Assembly: GCF_040954835.1 (NCBI RefSeq)
Contig: NC_090723.1
Location: 8,938,001 to 9,002,000, forward strand
Direction: 5' to 3'
Length of the DNA: 64,000 bases
Source of the DNA: Lepisosteus oculatus
Lineage: Eukaryota; Chordata; Actinopteri; Semionotiformes; Lepisosteidae
The notes beneath the pieces were generated by a model, which saw only the letters and a list, made by a program, of their open reading frames with translations, ran no database searches and was not told where the DNA came from. The position numbers and the translations under genes were made by a program. This document shows positions 45,001 through 56,825 of this stretch, piece by piece (within the stretch, counting starts at the first letter, position 1; the number at the start of each line of letters is the position of its first letter).

Positions 45001-48000
45001 GCAATCAATAAGTCCGGAAGCAGTCAAGGATATGGTATAGTTTCTAAATGCTTTGAATCTTTTATGGGCTGAATTTATGTAAAACAATGTAAGGAGTGGC
45101 GGTGCTGATATTTTGTAGGCCTCTATTCACATCTGGCTCTCTAGGAGATGACCTCTCCTAGACCCCAGTGTCCACCTTGATTCTGACGTCCATCATGCAG
45201 GGAAAACCTTTCCCTCCTCCTCTTAAAAGCCCAGGTTCAGAGTTCATAGTCTTTTTCTGCCAGTGAAACTTTCAAGTCCTTGTAGGTCATGAATTGGTAA
45301 CAAAATCTCATGTTGCTGTGGCTTGTGCTGCCGATGCTTTCACAGCTTGGACTGCTTCATGCCAGTTTTTTTTTTCTAAAATGACATAGTGGAAAAATTA
45401 AGCACTCTTTTCACCTTTACCATTTTGTGAGTAACCTCTCTCCTGTAGATAGAAAAACAGATCCAATGAAGTACATTAGTATAGATTACAAGCTCATCAA
45501 CGTGGCTGCTCGAAGATGCTGGGTAAGGAGAAAACGTCCTGCAGAGCGACAGCCTCATTGAACAGGGTGAGCCAAGGCCTGAAAATTGAGTTTTAACTTT
45601 CTCTGAGCACGTTCAGGCAGTAACCTTCTTAATATTACATCTTTGGCATTGTGCTTCCCTCCCCCCCCCACCCCCTTCCACGTTCTGGCAGAGAATGGAG
45701 CTCTCTGGTGAAGCCCCATTATAAAGTTAGAAGGAACATCTGCAAAAACCACCTGTCAGTCACTCTGGGAAGGAATAGAGTGTCCTTGGATTTGCTGGCT
45801 TGTAATACAAGATGGGGTGACTGCACTCCAGGGTGCACACACGCGCTGTTTTGCAACCCCTGGCTTGTTTACTCCCTGCCAGCACATGTCCTGGGCTTTG
45901 TAAACAGCCCCTCCCCCGCCCGCCTTTCAGCTGACCGTTCCCAGCTGCGCGGCTCTGCCCCCCCCCGCGCCGCGTTGTGCTCTCGGCCCCAAGACGAGAC
46001 GCGCAGCGGAGGGGCGTGCAGGGTGGGCACCTGTCCAGCAGGGCTGTTGGGTCATTCGATATGAAATCAGAGCGACGGCAAGTTTTGGATTTGATTTTGT
46101 TTTGCAAAAGACTGCAGAGGGGAAAAAACGTTGGCGACAGTGTAGATGTAGGCACGGGTGCCCTCCTGTTCACGAGCTTCGGCCCGACAGCATTGGACCC
46201 CTTCCTGCCCCTAATTTGTTCTTTATGCGGCTGTAAATTCCTCCGTCATCGGCACAGAAAAGTTTGCATTTATTCATTTGGCAGAAACTATGTTCCAAAG
46301 CATCTTCCAGCTGCCTCCTGTCATAGAAAAGAAGGGTATTTTTACGTTCTTAGCGGTTCTTTGGTAAAAAAAAAAAAGAAGCAATTTCTACTTGTGCATT
46401 TTAGATCGTGGGGTATTTAACTGGAGCCTCCTGAGTGAAATACCCTGTGGGTACAACGGGAGTCCTCCCACCTCAGACTAGTGTCCACAGCCTGGGGCTG
46501 GTCGGTATTTTTAATTTCTGCCCTTCTGTTTGGATATCACTTTCTCTTACCTGTTATTAAACCTCTTGGAATTGTAAGTTTGACTGTTTTTGCTGATTGT
46601 AGACTGTAGTTACCGCGGTTAGTGATATAAACAAGATATTTTTGCACCCCGTTTTGTGAGGAGGGGGTTTGAGATTTGACACCCCACTGTTGTGGCTGTT
46701 GTGTTGCTCTGAATAAGTGTTTCTGAATGTTTCCATGGTCTGCAAGAGCCTGGAGGAAAGAGGATGGGTTTTGCTTCCTGCAGGATTAGTGACGTTGGGA
46801 CACTTATCAACTTGCTGTGTAGACCTCAAGTTTCTTTATCATGAAAACCCAGGTGAAACTACCAGACCTCTCAATTGTATTGGACCTTGAGGAATACTTT
46901 GCCCTATGGCGTGGCAGTCGCTGGGGACTCTGTGGTCAAAAGTTTGGGATTTCATTTGACTTATGACATGCATGTTTATAAGGTGCCCTCCTACATGTTT
47001 AGGAGCAGTCAAACAATTTGGATTAATCTGATTCTTACATCCATTAAGGCCTCTGAGACTTGTGTAACTGAGAGTTCGGGTCCATCAGCCTGTGGGAGTG
47101 TGGCCCTCTGGGACTGGGACTGGGAACCCCAGTCCTACAGGACAGAACGTGTCCAGAGACTCTGAGCTGGTGCGGAATTGAGATGTAGAATCACTCTAAT
47201 AATAATTGCTTACACTTATATAGCGCTTTTCTGGACACTCTACTCAAAGTGCTTTACAGGTCATGGGGACTCACCTCCCCCACCATGCAGGTACTGACCA
47301 GGCTCACGCTGCTGAGCTTCACTGGGCTGCCAGTTGTGAGTTATAGGGTGAGATGGCTGCTGGCTCACTCTTTCCGAACGATGTGGCTGCGAAGCCCGGT
47401 GCTCTCAGACAGAGGGGTTCAGTGTGCCGTTTCATGAGACCTGACTGTAAAAATCGATTGTGGACTGCGTTTCCAGCAGTGTCCCCAGAGCGCTCTCTGA
47501 GCCCATGTATGGGCATGCCTCTGGTTCGCCACGGTATCAGCTGCGTCAGCTCCTACAGGGCCTCCTGCTTGGCTTCTGTGGTTTCTGCCCTCAGGCGGCC
47601 CTCCTGACGCCGAGGGAAGATGAGGTCGTTTTTCAGTTGAGGCCACATGGCGGTGGAGCACGCGGCAGCGCGTTAGATGGATTTCTCACGGGTGTTGGAG
47701 GGCAGGAATGGGGAGCGGGCCGTGACGCCCCCTGGGCTGGGTGCCCAGGGCGGTGTTGGCGTTGGCCTCGCGGGGGGGCTCGGCGGCCGCACCCCGAGGC
47801 ACGCGGCCCCAGGCGCCAAGGGAGGCGTTGCAGAGGAGAACAACGTGGGCTTGTCCGGATCCCTTTCGCTTTTCTCTTGCAGTCTGCAGTGAGCTGTAGC
47901 GTGAATTGAAATCGCTCTCGGACCTTCTCGACCCACCCGAGACGATCAGAACCGCTTTACCTGCTCATAAAAACTCCACCAGTTCAGCTTCCCCTTCGTG

Positions 48001-51000
48001 TGCCAGTCAAGTGTTTCTTCACTTTAAGGGTTGTTTGTGCAAAACAGCTCGACACTCCCAAGTCAGAACCCTGGTTAATATTTAACTCTGTAGAAATTCA
48101 ATACTTACTGCGTTCAGTGCTACCGGCCCCAGCATGTGTACGTTCAGTGTAAGACATCAGGGCTTAACAATATTATGGAAACCATGCTCTTTTGGCTCCT
48201 TTGTTTCTGTTCATATTTTAGCTTCTTTCCCACAAACATGTTTCATACCGCAGTGAATGAGGTTCAGGGCTCAAGCTGTTTGTAGCAGATGTACAAATCT
48301 CTGCATTATGTTGCTCATCACAGACTGCCTGTTTCAAAAGCCGGTGTGGGCCTGCATTCGGAATCCATGCTTCATCCAGTCCAGGTCCACAGGGGAGCCT
48401 GTCCTCGCATATAGTGGGTGTAAGGCAGGACACATCCTGGACGGGACACCTGTCCATCTCACACACAGATGCTTCTCGCTCACTCACTCGCAGCTTGGGC
48501 CAATTTTCCCAAAAGCCAATTAACCTGTGTGCCTTTGGGCTGTGAGAGGAAACCCACCCGGACACAGGGCGCACATACTGACTCCACGTAGATGGCTTCC
48601 ATTTCTGGAGTTGAACCCAGGCCCCCCAGTGCCGATGCTGACCGCTGCACCGCTGTGCCGCCTGCGTTCAGAATCGCAATTCGAAAATGGCCTCAGGACA
48701 GCCGTGCGTCAGCCGAAGAGCTAACGGGCCTGGCTCGGCCTCTCTCGTTCCAGGACATCGACCTGATTGACATCCTGTGGCGGCAGGACGTGGACCTGGG
48801 GGCGGGCCGCGAGGTCTTCGACTACAGCAGCCGCCAGAAGGACGGCGAGGTGGCGAAGCAGCCGCCCGAGGGGGGCGAGGAGGGCGAGGGCTGGAGGAAC
48901 GGGCGCAACCTGCAGGAGGCGCTGCCGCGCGCCCAGGTGGACGGCGAGACCGGGGAGAGCATCCCCAGCCAGGTGTGCCTTCCTGACATCTGTCAGTCGC
49001 TCTCTCTTCTTTAGGCCTTGTGTGTGTTCGGGGGGTTGAGCTCTGGGTTCAAGCCCTCGAGGGCAGTCAGGCACCCAGCTCTGGAAAGAGGGTGCAAATG
49101 TAAGTGGCTTTGTATTAAAGCACTTCCCACATAAAATAGTACTTTCCTTACCCCCTTCTTTCTCTGTCCATCCCTCTGTACGTCTCTCTCGTTTGTCCAG
49201 TAATGCGTCCACCTCACCTCTTTGCTGACATGAATTATTCCAAAAGCCCACATAATGGAGTGCACTTGCACTCCCTCAGGGCAGAGATGCCAAGCTCGCC
49301 CTTCGTCCGTCAGCACGGCGATGCCATGCTCGTTATCCTGTCAGAGTGATGATCTCAAGGGACTGGATGGCAGAGTGCTGGAGGCTGTGGGTGTCTCAGT
49401 TTTATTTTTCCGTACTGCTGATCAAATCGTAGAAACCACACACAAAGTGAGAGCCTAACATCTCTCACTTTCATCCCCTCATAATTGATCCTGTCTGCAT
49501 TTATTGTATCTTTTTTTTAATTTTTGACCTGCAGCAAATGTGCAGAAGGCAAAGAGCTGCCTGTACCTTCCAGGATTCACTGTGGGACTGTACTCTGAGC
49601 TCACGGGTTGATTCTGTTAGATGCTTCCTGTGACTTTGTTAGTACTTTTGGATACATTCAAAAGTATAAAATAATTTCTTCTGTTTGATAGTGAAACAAG
49701 ATACACAGATCCTAAATTTTAAACATTTCAGTGATGCTATTGGCATGTGGTGGGCGTCATCTATTCCTGAGATGTGTGCTGTTTTGTTATGTAGGCCAAG
49801 CTCACAGCTCGGGTACATTCCTGAACGTTCATGTGGCCATGGTTTCAGTTTTACTGCTGTTTCAGTTTTCACAGTGCTTTATGGGAAATACTGGGGTACA
49901 GGAACAGAGCCTCGTGCAGAAGCAGTCTGCCAAGCCTCAGAACGGACCACTGTGTTGGCTCTGTCGCTCTGCACAACTGCCTACCCCTCCTTCCCAATGA
50001 GCACGTAACCCTGCCGAAGTCTGACACTAGTCTGAAGTCTGCAGTGCTGCTGTCCTGCGTTGTGGGACAGACCTGCTGCTCTCAGCAAAGCAACCAAAAT
50101 CTGTCACTCTGGCAGCCTCCTGCCTTCTCTACAGAGTCTGTGAAGGTGTCAGCAGGCCCTCCTCAAACCATGGACTGCCTGCTTGCAGAGAAACAGGTTG
50201 CAAACCGCTCAAAACAAACAAATCCAGATTCCAAAAAGGCTGAAGCTTTCAGGAAGCAGCATCTTTTCTTTTTTTCAGCTGTGCCTTAGTTGTGTTACGT
50301 GCCGCCTGTAAAATACAAGCGTGAATTCAGAGTCACAGGAATTTATTAGAACTTTCCATTTTAAGTGAGGTGCTGTCCTTTGAAGTGGGATGCTGTTCTG
50401 TGTTGGATGCAGTGCCATCCCTCTCCCCTGGCAGCTCAACGCCCATGTCTCTGTGTCCTGTCCTCAGCTGCCGGGCCTTGGTGACCAGACCACACTGTCC
50501 CTGCAGGAGTGCCTCAGGCTGCTGGAGGCCACCTTCCCATTTGGAGACGAGGCTGAGGTAACGGGACGCTATGAGCAGAACTCACGCGTGCCTGAAGCTC
50601 ATGGTGTAAACTACCTGCACTTTTATATGCTGTTCCCTACAAGTCCATTCATAATCCCCGATGAAATAGGAACAGTAGGCATAAAAAAGAGAAAGATTTA
50701 CAGGTGTGACATATTTCTTCCTTTAAAATATCTAAACATGTTTTTCTGTAATCTATATAGCTTTGCATACAGCAAAGTCACATTTGTAATGCATTAGGCT
50801 TGAGGGTCACATTTATTCACACTCCTGTAGTTAGTATTTTGTAAATCCTCCTCTGGTGGGGATCACACAGACTAGGTGCCTGCTGTAGTGTGCTGTGAGG
50901 CTGTTCAGATGGGGAATGTGTGCATGTTTGTTCGTGTGAAATCTCTCCTATGTCCTGCACACTCTCTGGTTTCCTTTAGTGAATTGCCATCTTCAGGCAG

Positions 51001-53349
51001 TTAATGATTCTATTGTCATTAAAGACTCAAGAAACAGCCAAGGAACTGGGTAATATTTATCTCTGCAGTACACTTTTCATACACGTGCACTTCAGTCCCT
51101 TGCTATTGCACTGTTCCGCCTCTGCAAAGCAGATATTTCAAAATATTGTAGTCTTGATCATATAAGCTCAGTTGGTTGTAGACCTACATGTTGTAGGTCG
51201 GGGGTTCGGTGCTCTTACTGTGGGGTAACAGAATGAGTGCTGACCTGTGTGTCCATCTGTTCAGTTCCCAGGCTCGGTGACCCCTGAGGTGCATGAAGTG
51301 GGCCCATCCACCTCGCAGGGCCCACTGCTGTCCCCCCTCCTGCCCGAGACTGACGCCCCTCTGGACCTGGAGCAGCAGTGGCAGGACATCATGGCCATCA
51401 TGGAGCTACAGGTCTGTGTCTCAGTCGCCTTTATCCTGAAGACAAATCGGATTGATGGGCAGTGCAAATGAGTGCAAGTGTGTCATAAGGCCCCTCCTCG
51501 TCCTGAACTGTGATCTTGAGTTTAGAGTTTAGAAAGGGTTTTGGGGGCATGTTTTCTCTTTCTCTTCTTTAGTGATGGAACAAGCTAACTAGCTTTCCCT
51601 CTCCAGGCCATAAAATACTGTTTTTTACACTTTAAACAATATAGGCAAGTGGACAAGGCAGTGAGCCATTGTTAAGGCTGGCTCCTGTCACAGTCAGTTT
51701 GGAAAGATTGTGTGCGTGCTTCAATGACAGTCCCTCTGTAAATTCCTGCAGATTAAACTCAGAATAAAGGCTCATGGGTGACTGGCTCATTGTAAACATC
51801 ACATGTCCAGCTGGCATGAGTATGTGTTTCATGGTTGCTGTAATAAATTGCCTTTATAAACATACATGTAAGTGTCCTTATTAGTCTTACATTAGTAAAT
51901 GCTAATTGAAGCGGCTCTGTAGTGGAAATTCTGGAGCTACCTCTGATGGTTATTCCTCTGTTTTCACACCGGCTGCAGGACATGGAGGTGAACAGCGTGA
52001 CCGATTCTTCTTATCTCAATGGAAACACCAGCTCCAGTGGCAACAGCAGTGGGATGGACACCGGATCTGTGGAGAGTTTTGGCCTCTCCAGCCCCACCCC
52101 CATTCACCAGGACGTGAGTCTCCACCAGGCCTCCCTGCCAAGCTGCAGCCAGGACTTCCCGGCCTTCTTCAGCCCTGATCTGGACAGCGGCTGCTCCCTG
52201 GAGGCCCCCGGCCAGCCATCCGCCCTCCTGAGCCTCTCTTCCAGCAACTCCACTGACGTCAACTCCACCTTCGGCGCCACCAACCTCACAGGCATCTTCC
52301 TCCCGCCAGCGCTCAATGGCACGGGCAACAGCACCTTGGAGCCGGCCATGCCGGACCCGCTGGGCGGTCTCCTGGAGGAGGCCATGCTGGATGAGATAAG
52401 CCTTCTGGACCTGGCCATGGAGGAGGGCTTCAGCCAAGCACAGGCCTCCCAGCTAGAGGAGGAACTGGACTCCGACTCCGGTCTGTCTCTGGACTCCAGC
52501 CACAGCCCAGTCTCCCCTAGCAGCTCCGAAACCTCCTCCTCTTCGTCCTCCTCCTCTGCCTCCGTCTCCTTCTCGGAGGAAGGGGCCGTGGGCTACAGCA
52601 CTGACTCCGAGGCCGTCGCGGACCTGGAGGAGGGCGCCGTGGGAGGCTACCAGCCCGAATACAGCAAGTTCTGCCGCATGAGCTACCAAGACCCGGCCCT
52701 GTTCCACCAGCTGCCCCACCTGGAGCACGTCAGCCACAACCACACCTACAACTTGCCCCTGTCCTCCCATGCCGAGAAGCCCCAGGCAGCGGGCGCGGGG
52801 AAGAAGCCGTCCCGGGAGAAGCCCCAGCACCAGCCGCCGCAGGACCTCCTGGACAAGCAGTCGAGCCGCGACGAGAGGCGGGCCCGCGCCATGAAGATCC
52901 CCTTCTCCAACGACAAGATCATCAACCTGCCCGTGGAGGAGTTCAACGAGCTGCTGGCCAAGCACCACCTGAGCGAGGCCCAGCTGGCCCTGGTCCGGGA
53001 CATCCGGCGCCGGGGCAAGAACAAGATGGCGGCTCAGAACTGCCGCAAGCGCAAGCTGGACACCATCCTGAACCTGGAGCACGGCGTGGAGGAGCTGCGC
53101 CGCGACAAGACGCGGCTGCTGAAGGAGAAGATGGAGTTCGTGCGCTCCATCCGCCAGATGAAGCAGAAGGTGCACAGCCTGTACCAGGAGGTCTTCTCGA
53201 GCCTGCGGGACGAGCACGGCCGCCCCTACCCCGCCAGCGACTACGCGCTCCAGTACGGTAGCGACGGGAGCGTCCTGCTCATCCCGCGCAGCCTGGCCGC
53301 CGAGCAGGCGCGCAAACAGGAGCGCAAGCACAAGGACAGGAAGAAGTGA
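38441..53349 (+). CDS. nfe2l1: nfe2l1 (Nrf1/TCF11), CNC-bZIP transcription factor (whole gene, five coding exons)
   Basis: Five exons join in phase 0 to a 797-aa protein (human long form 772 aa). Family knowledge: NFE2L1 is inserted in the ER membrane, glycosylated, retrotranslocated, deglycosylated by NGLY1 and cut by DDI2; it then pairs with small MAFs on ARE sites to induce proteasome genes. Visible parts: N-terminal ER-anchor helix (about 7-24); the DDI2 site region [11 protein letters not shown] with W103-L104 as in human; [16 protein letters not shown] (190-205); an ETGE Keap1-type motif (254-257); eight NxS/T sequons; the beta-TrCP-type degron DSGLS (507-511) with a Ser-rich stretch; CNC domain and basic region (about 650-702, [17 protein letters not shown]); leucine zipper (about 700-745); and C-terminal VLLIPRS. 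The start is chosen because [12 protein letters not shown] matches the family N-terminus and no earlier ATG lies in this exon. Confidence 0.97.
39354..39642 (+). mobile_element. 5S-derived SINE, 5'-truncated copy in nfe2l1 intron
   Basis: Shares the body from TCGAAAAGAGTAGGGGTGTA to the tail ATATAAGTGTAAGCA and a short TTATT run. It lies about 350 bp downstream of nfe2l1 coding exon 1. Confidence 0.82.
44620..44711. repeat. four tandem 23-bp units in nfe2l1 intron
   Basis: CTCTTGTGAGCTGGCCGCTG plus TGC repeated four times head to tail, with a single change in the last copy. It is a minisatellite inside the large nfe2l1 intron. Confidence 0.9.
47197..47352 (-). mobile_element. short 5S-derived SINE with head joined to tail
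   Basis: On the minus strand the 5S-like head (CTCACAACTGGCAGCCCA, GAGCCTGGTCAGTACCTG) passes directly into the tail (CCCCATGACCTGTAAAGC, GCGCTATATAAGTGTAA). The ~350-bp body of the other copies is missing. Confidence 0.75.
48340..48665 (+). repeat. L2-like 3' end fragment, copy 2
   Basis: Contains CCAATTAACCTGTGTGCCTT, GTGAGAGGAAACCCACCCGG and GAGTTGAACCCAGGCCCCC, the same block as 33585-33845. It ends about 90 bp before nfe2l1 coding exon 2. Confidence 0.65.
48754..48972 (+). CDS. nfe2l1: nfe2l1 coding exon 2 (residues 190-262)
   Basis: Starts [20 protein letters not shown] after a TTCCAG acceptor and ends before GTGTGC. It carries the DLG-like region and, near the end, [13 protein letters not shown] with the ETGE motif. 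Confidence 0.96.
50468..50557 (+). CDS. nfe2l1: nfe2l1 coding exon 3 (residues 263-292)
   Basis: Thirty codons including [18 protein letters not shown], part of the acidic activation domain. Acceptor CCTCAG, donor GTAACG. Confidence 0.95.
51265..51411 (+). CDS. nfe2l1: nfe2l1 coding exon 4 (residues 293-341)
   Basis: Encodes [20 protein letters not shown] and DIMAIMELQ, matching the family segment LEQQWQDLMSIMEMQ. Acceptor TTCAG, donor GTCTGT. Confidence 0.95.
51979..53349 (+). CDS. nfe2l1: nfe2l1 coding exon 5 (residues 342-797) with stop
   Basis: The large last coding exon holds the N-glycosylated Asn/Ser/Thr-rich domain, [20 protein letters not shown], the [12 protein letters not shown] degron, the Ser tract, the CNC-bZIP domain and the C-terminal VLLIPRS motif. 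Sequons are at N357, N363, N431, N436, N443, N454, N458 and N595. It ends at TGA 53347-53349. Confidence 0.97.
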   Translation, partial: DMEVNSVTDSSYLNGNTSSSGNSSGMDTGSVESFGLSSPTPIHQDVSLHQASLPSCSQDFPAFFSPDLDSGCSLEAPGQPSALLSLSSSNSTDVNSTFGATNLTGIFLPPALNGTGNSTLEPAMPDPLGGLLEEAMLDEISLLDLAMEEGFSQAQASQLEEELDSDSGLSLDSSHSPVSPSSSETSSSSSSSSASVSFSEEGAVGYSTDSEAVADLEEGAVGGYQPEYSKFCRMSYQDPALFHQLPHLEHVSHNHTYNLPLSSHAEKPQAAGAGKKPSREKPQHQPPQDLLDKQSSRDERRARAMKIPFSNDKIINLPVEEFNELLAKHHLSEAQLALVRDIRRRGKNKMAAQNCRKRKLDTILNLEHGVEELRRDKTRLLKEKMEFVRSIRQMKQKVHSLYQEVFSSLRDEHGRPYPASDYALQYGSDGSVLLIPRSLAAEQARKQERKHKDRKK

Positions 53350-56300
53350 GGATGGCCGCCTGGGCTTTCTTTACCCCTTTTGTTTGCGAAAATCGTTTTG
53401 TAGCGGCAGAAAGGAGGGGAAGTGATTTTTTTTTTCTTTCGCAAGGAGAAAAAAGAAAAGGCGGGGGGGGGGGGAGGGAGGAGAGAAATGCTCTTCTTCC
53501 CGCTTAGTTTTTCTTTTTTGTTTTGTTCCAGAGTTTTTTTTCGTGTTTCTTTTTTTCCAGAAAAACAACTCAACGAAGCACAAGTGCGTTGCTTTAAAAC
53601 CGACTCGTCCTGAAAAGGAATGAAACGAAGGGAGAAGTACAAGCACTTGGAGGAACTCTGCAACAGCTTGAAGAAAAGGAAAAAAATCTGTACCTGGTCC
53701 TGAAGGCTGCAGGCCGGCAAGGAGACGAGGAGGGAAAAGGTCATTTCGGACGGCGGAGAAAACTGGCAGTGATACAGCCAGATTCCCAGTGGGGAAAGAA
53801 ATCTCTCTCCTAATATGGGACAGCATTATGTGTTGAGAGACACACTCCCAGGGGAATGTTGATGTGCTCCTCGTGTTGTGTGGGGCACAGGGATTCAGGT
53901 TGCCTAGGAGACCCGGAATACCCAGCATCCTCTTGTGTGGTGTGGCCTGCAGGCATCTCCCCCTCGAGCAGGCTGGAGTGGAAGAACACGAGACCCGCCC
54001 CCCTGCCTGAGGCTCCCAGTCAGTTTGAGTGGCCCTGTTGTTCTGCGTTGGTTTTCAGAAGGAGCAAAAAAAAAAAGACTGGTATGCAGTCCTCGATACC
54101 ATTGCTTACCAAAGGTCGTCACATGTCCGCAGTTTACCTTTCTTGTAATAGGTCTTGGCGTCTTTCCACCTCCCCGCCGCGTTAGCGTGGTTAGGTTAGA
54201 AGCTATGCTGCACTTGTCTGAAGCTTGTACAGGAGGAAGAGAAAAAGGAAAGTGGGTGTGTGAGGCTGGGGGTGGGGGGGGGGCGTCGGCCGAGGTGGCT
54301 GTGGCTGAGCTGTGTTCCCTGTGCCTCTGTTGGCGGAGATCTCCACTGGAGAACAGGGGAACTGTGCACCGCCAGGCCTGCCGCTGTATACCTGTACATA
54401 GTTCTGTAGTCTTCTGTGGAGGGCTTGTCTGTATGAACTGCTGTCTATAGATTCATCTATGGGTTAGTCATCAGCTCTGATCTTAGCACCTTGCATGACC
54501 TGTGCAAGGGTGAGGGGCGAGCTGTGGCCCCCCACTCTCTTTACCACTCCCCCCCGGCCCTTACCTGACCCCCCCCAGCCACTGAAATCAGCTGCTGATG
54601 TGATCTACTTGGACTGCGCTTGAGGCAGATATGAAAACACTTTACTGTGGCATTTTCTCTTCTTAATATTTCGGAGTGGAGTGAATCGAAGCCCTCTCAC
54701 AGGCTGCAGGAGTCGGTAGTCTTTGGTTCTGCTTCCCAGAAGATGTTCTTAGACTTAGTGTCTTGGTTTTGCAGACACAATCCCAAATCGCTAGAGTTAT
54801 CCGAGTGTGTTGGCGTCCTCATGGCCAGGCACTGTCGGGCGTTTGCGTTGCGTGTAGCCAGTGCCTTCTGTCATCACAAGCATAAGCCTCTACTGACACA
54901 TCTTGAGTTTTATGTTTGCTGTTGTGCTGCTTGAACCCACTGTGCGTCAGTACCAACAGTTCTGTTGTAAAACCATTGCTCTGCAGGTGAGTAGGCCCTG
55001 AGAAGTATTTACAGCTAGCTAGAAGAATGCCGCTTCTGTGTATTAAGGATATGAAAAAATATAATAATAATGGACTGTATTATTTTTGATTACACCATTT
55101 GCATATCAGCAAAATGTACGTCTGAAAAGGTGCCACTCCTAAAATGATTATAGATTAAGGAAAACCTGGTGTATAAGAAACCAGAAGCATTGTAAGGCAT
55201 CGCCTGATGTTTGATTTCTACATCTAGATAATTGATTAACACATTTTATGTTCTAAAGAGCCAATTATTCCCATTCTTGCACTGCTTCAATCTGCAGACA
55301 GTATTCAACAACAGGGCTTTAGACATAGCAGACATTTTTATTGCTGTGTAGATCCCGTGGCAAAGTTCTTAACAGTCCCAGATGTTTAAGACTGTAGGAG
55401 GGCTCCCGGTGGTGAACTGTCTGCTCAAGCTGAACAAATAGTTGTCATGTTTCTGCTGCAAGGTCCCTTAGCATGGGCTGCCTGTGAAGCAGCAGGTCTG
55501 TCCCAGCTGAGAATGGGGCATCAGGAGTCCTGGGCCCAGCTGTTTCAGCGTTCTCTGAAACGGAAGCAGATTTCAGGCACCTTTGTTTTCAGATCAGCAC
55601 CAGTCTTGTATTTCTGGAGAGCTAATTTACTGTCTTTCTGATCATCTGTTGTAGCAGAGAAGAATAGAGGTCGCATGAATGGAAGGCTAAGATTCCACAC
55701 GTGTTAGTTTGTTGGCCAGACAGGTGAAAGCTATCCAAGTTCAGGAGTGTGCTGCCAGTATCGGAGATGCTCGAGACTTTTTTTTTTAGCATCTCTGAGA
55801 TGTATAGTAGAATATCACTCTGCAGATAGCTTCTGCCTTCTAGCATCTCAGAGACTCATAGGGAATCGCAACAATTTGAACACCCAGGTCAGCAGGCTGA
55901 ACTCAAAAAGATCACTTTAGCTATCTCTGCTGCTTGACGAGCATCCCTGCAGGTTGCAAGTCATGGGCTCGAACACTTCTGCAAAACACAATGATCTGAC
56001 CATTATTTGTAATGTGTTTTGCCTTACTCCATGGCATGGGGTCATTTTTGAGAAACATGCACGCGTACACTGGAGACACAGTCAGGGCCTGGTGAGAGAG
56101 AGCTTTTGATCAGCTACACCTCCTTTAAAGAGCTTTCTGTTGTGGCACGGAGGAAGTTTTCTTTCATCTGGCACACGCTCCTAAAAATATTCCCCCCTCA
56201 GCATCAATAGCAGCATTTACTCACACTCATGACTCGTTCGGTTATTGTGGGTCCTTTGTGTTTGTGGCCACGGAGGAGTCACTTTAAACATCCTTTGATG

Positions 56301-56825
56301 CACTAGTATATATAATATGTATTAAAACACAATATGAAGTTCAGAAGCTGTCATAGCCTTTGTTTGTCTTCAAAAGCTTACCTGCCAAATTTGAGCTCAA
56401 ACTATTAAAAAACACTGGAGTGGAGCTTGTAACAGGGTTTGGTGTTTTTACCGAAACAAAAAATGAATTTGCAGAAAGTCAAAATTGTTCACCTAGTTTT
56501 TTTTTTCTCGGCTTGAAAACGATACACTGGGATTAACTATATATATATATTCCAAAGCACTTTTTTGAGTAAATACTCATTCTGCCGTCTAGACTTGCTT
56601 TCCTTTCCTTACGTGTTCGTTCTGTAAATATTTTCATGTTGGAAACCTGTCCGTGCCGTTTAATTTCTTCTGTGTCGTGTCTTAGATGTGTGTGCCGTCT
56701 TACAAAGTCCTTTGCTCTCATTTTTAATTCTTTCGGTTGTATATTTTTTTTGGTTTAATTTCGAGTGTTTGCTGGCAATCTGGGATTGTTCTTTTACAGA
56801 ATAATAAAGTGTTTTTATTTTCAAC
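53350..56825 (+). other. nfe2l1: nfe2l1 3' UTR
   Basis: About 3.4 kb of non-coding sequence follows the stop and reaches the AATAAA at 56803-56808, which is followed by a T-rich stretch. Near its start is a run of about a dozen G (about 53463-53475), and short (AT)n tracts lie near 56540. A second AATAAA at 58109-58114 could extend it. Confidence 0.6.
56803..56808 (+). terminator. nfe2l1: nfe2l1 poly(A) signal
   Basis: AATAAA followed by GTGTTTTTATTTTC, a typical downstream GU/U-rich element. It is the best candidate 3' end for nfe2l1. Confidence 0.6.

Noticed and set aside
51155-51215. tRNA-like stretch GCTCAGTTGG ... GGGGGTTCGGTGCTC
   Set aside because: The A- and B-box-like parts are present but no cloverleaf with acceptor stem can be drawn; probably a decayed SINE head.
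52453-53331. 292-aa minus-strand frame
   Set aside because: Complement of the conserved CNC-bZIP exon, rich in Leu and Val from GC-rich codon bias.
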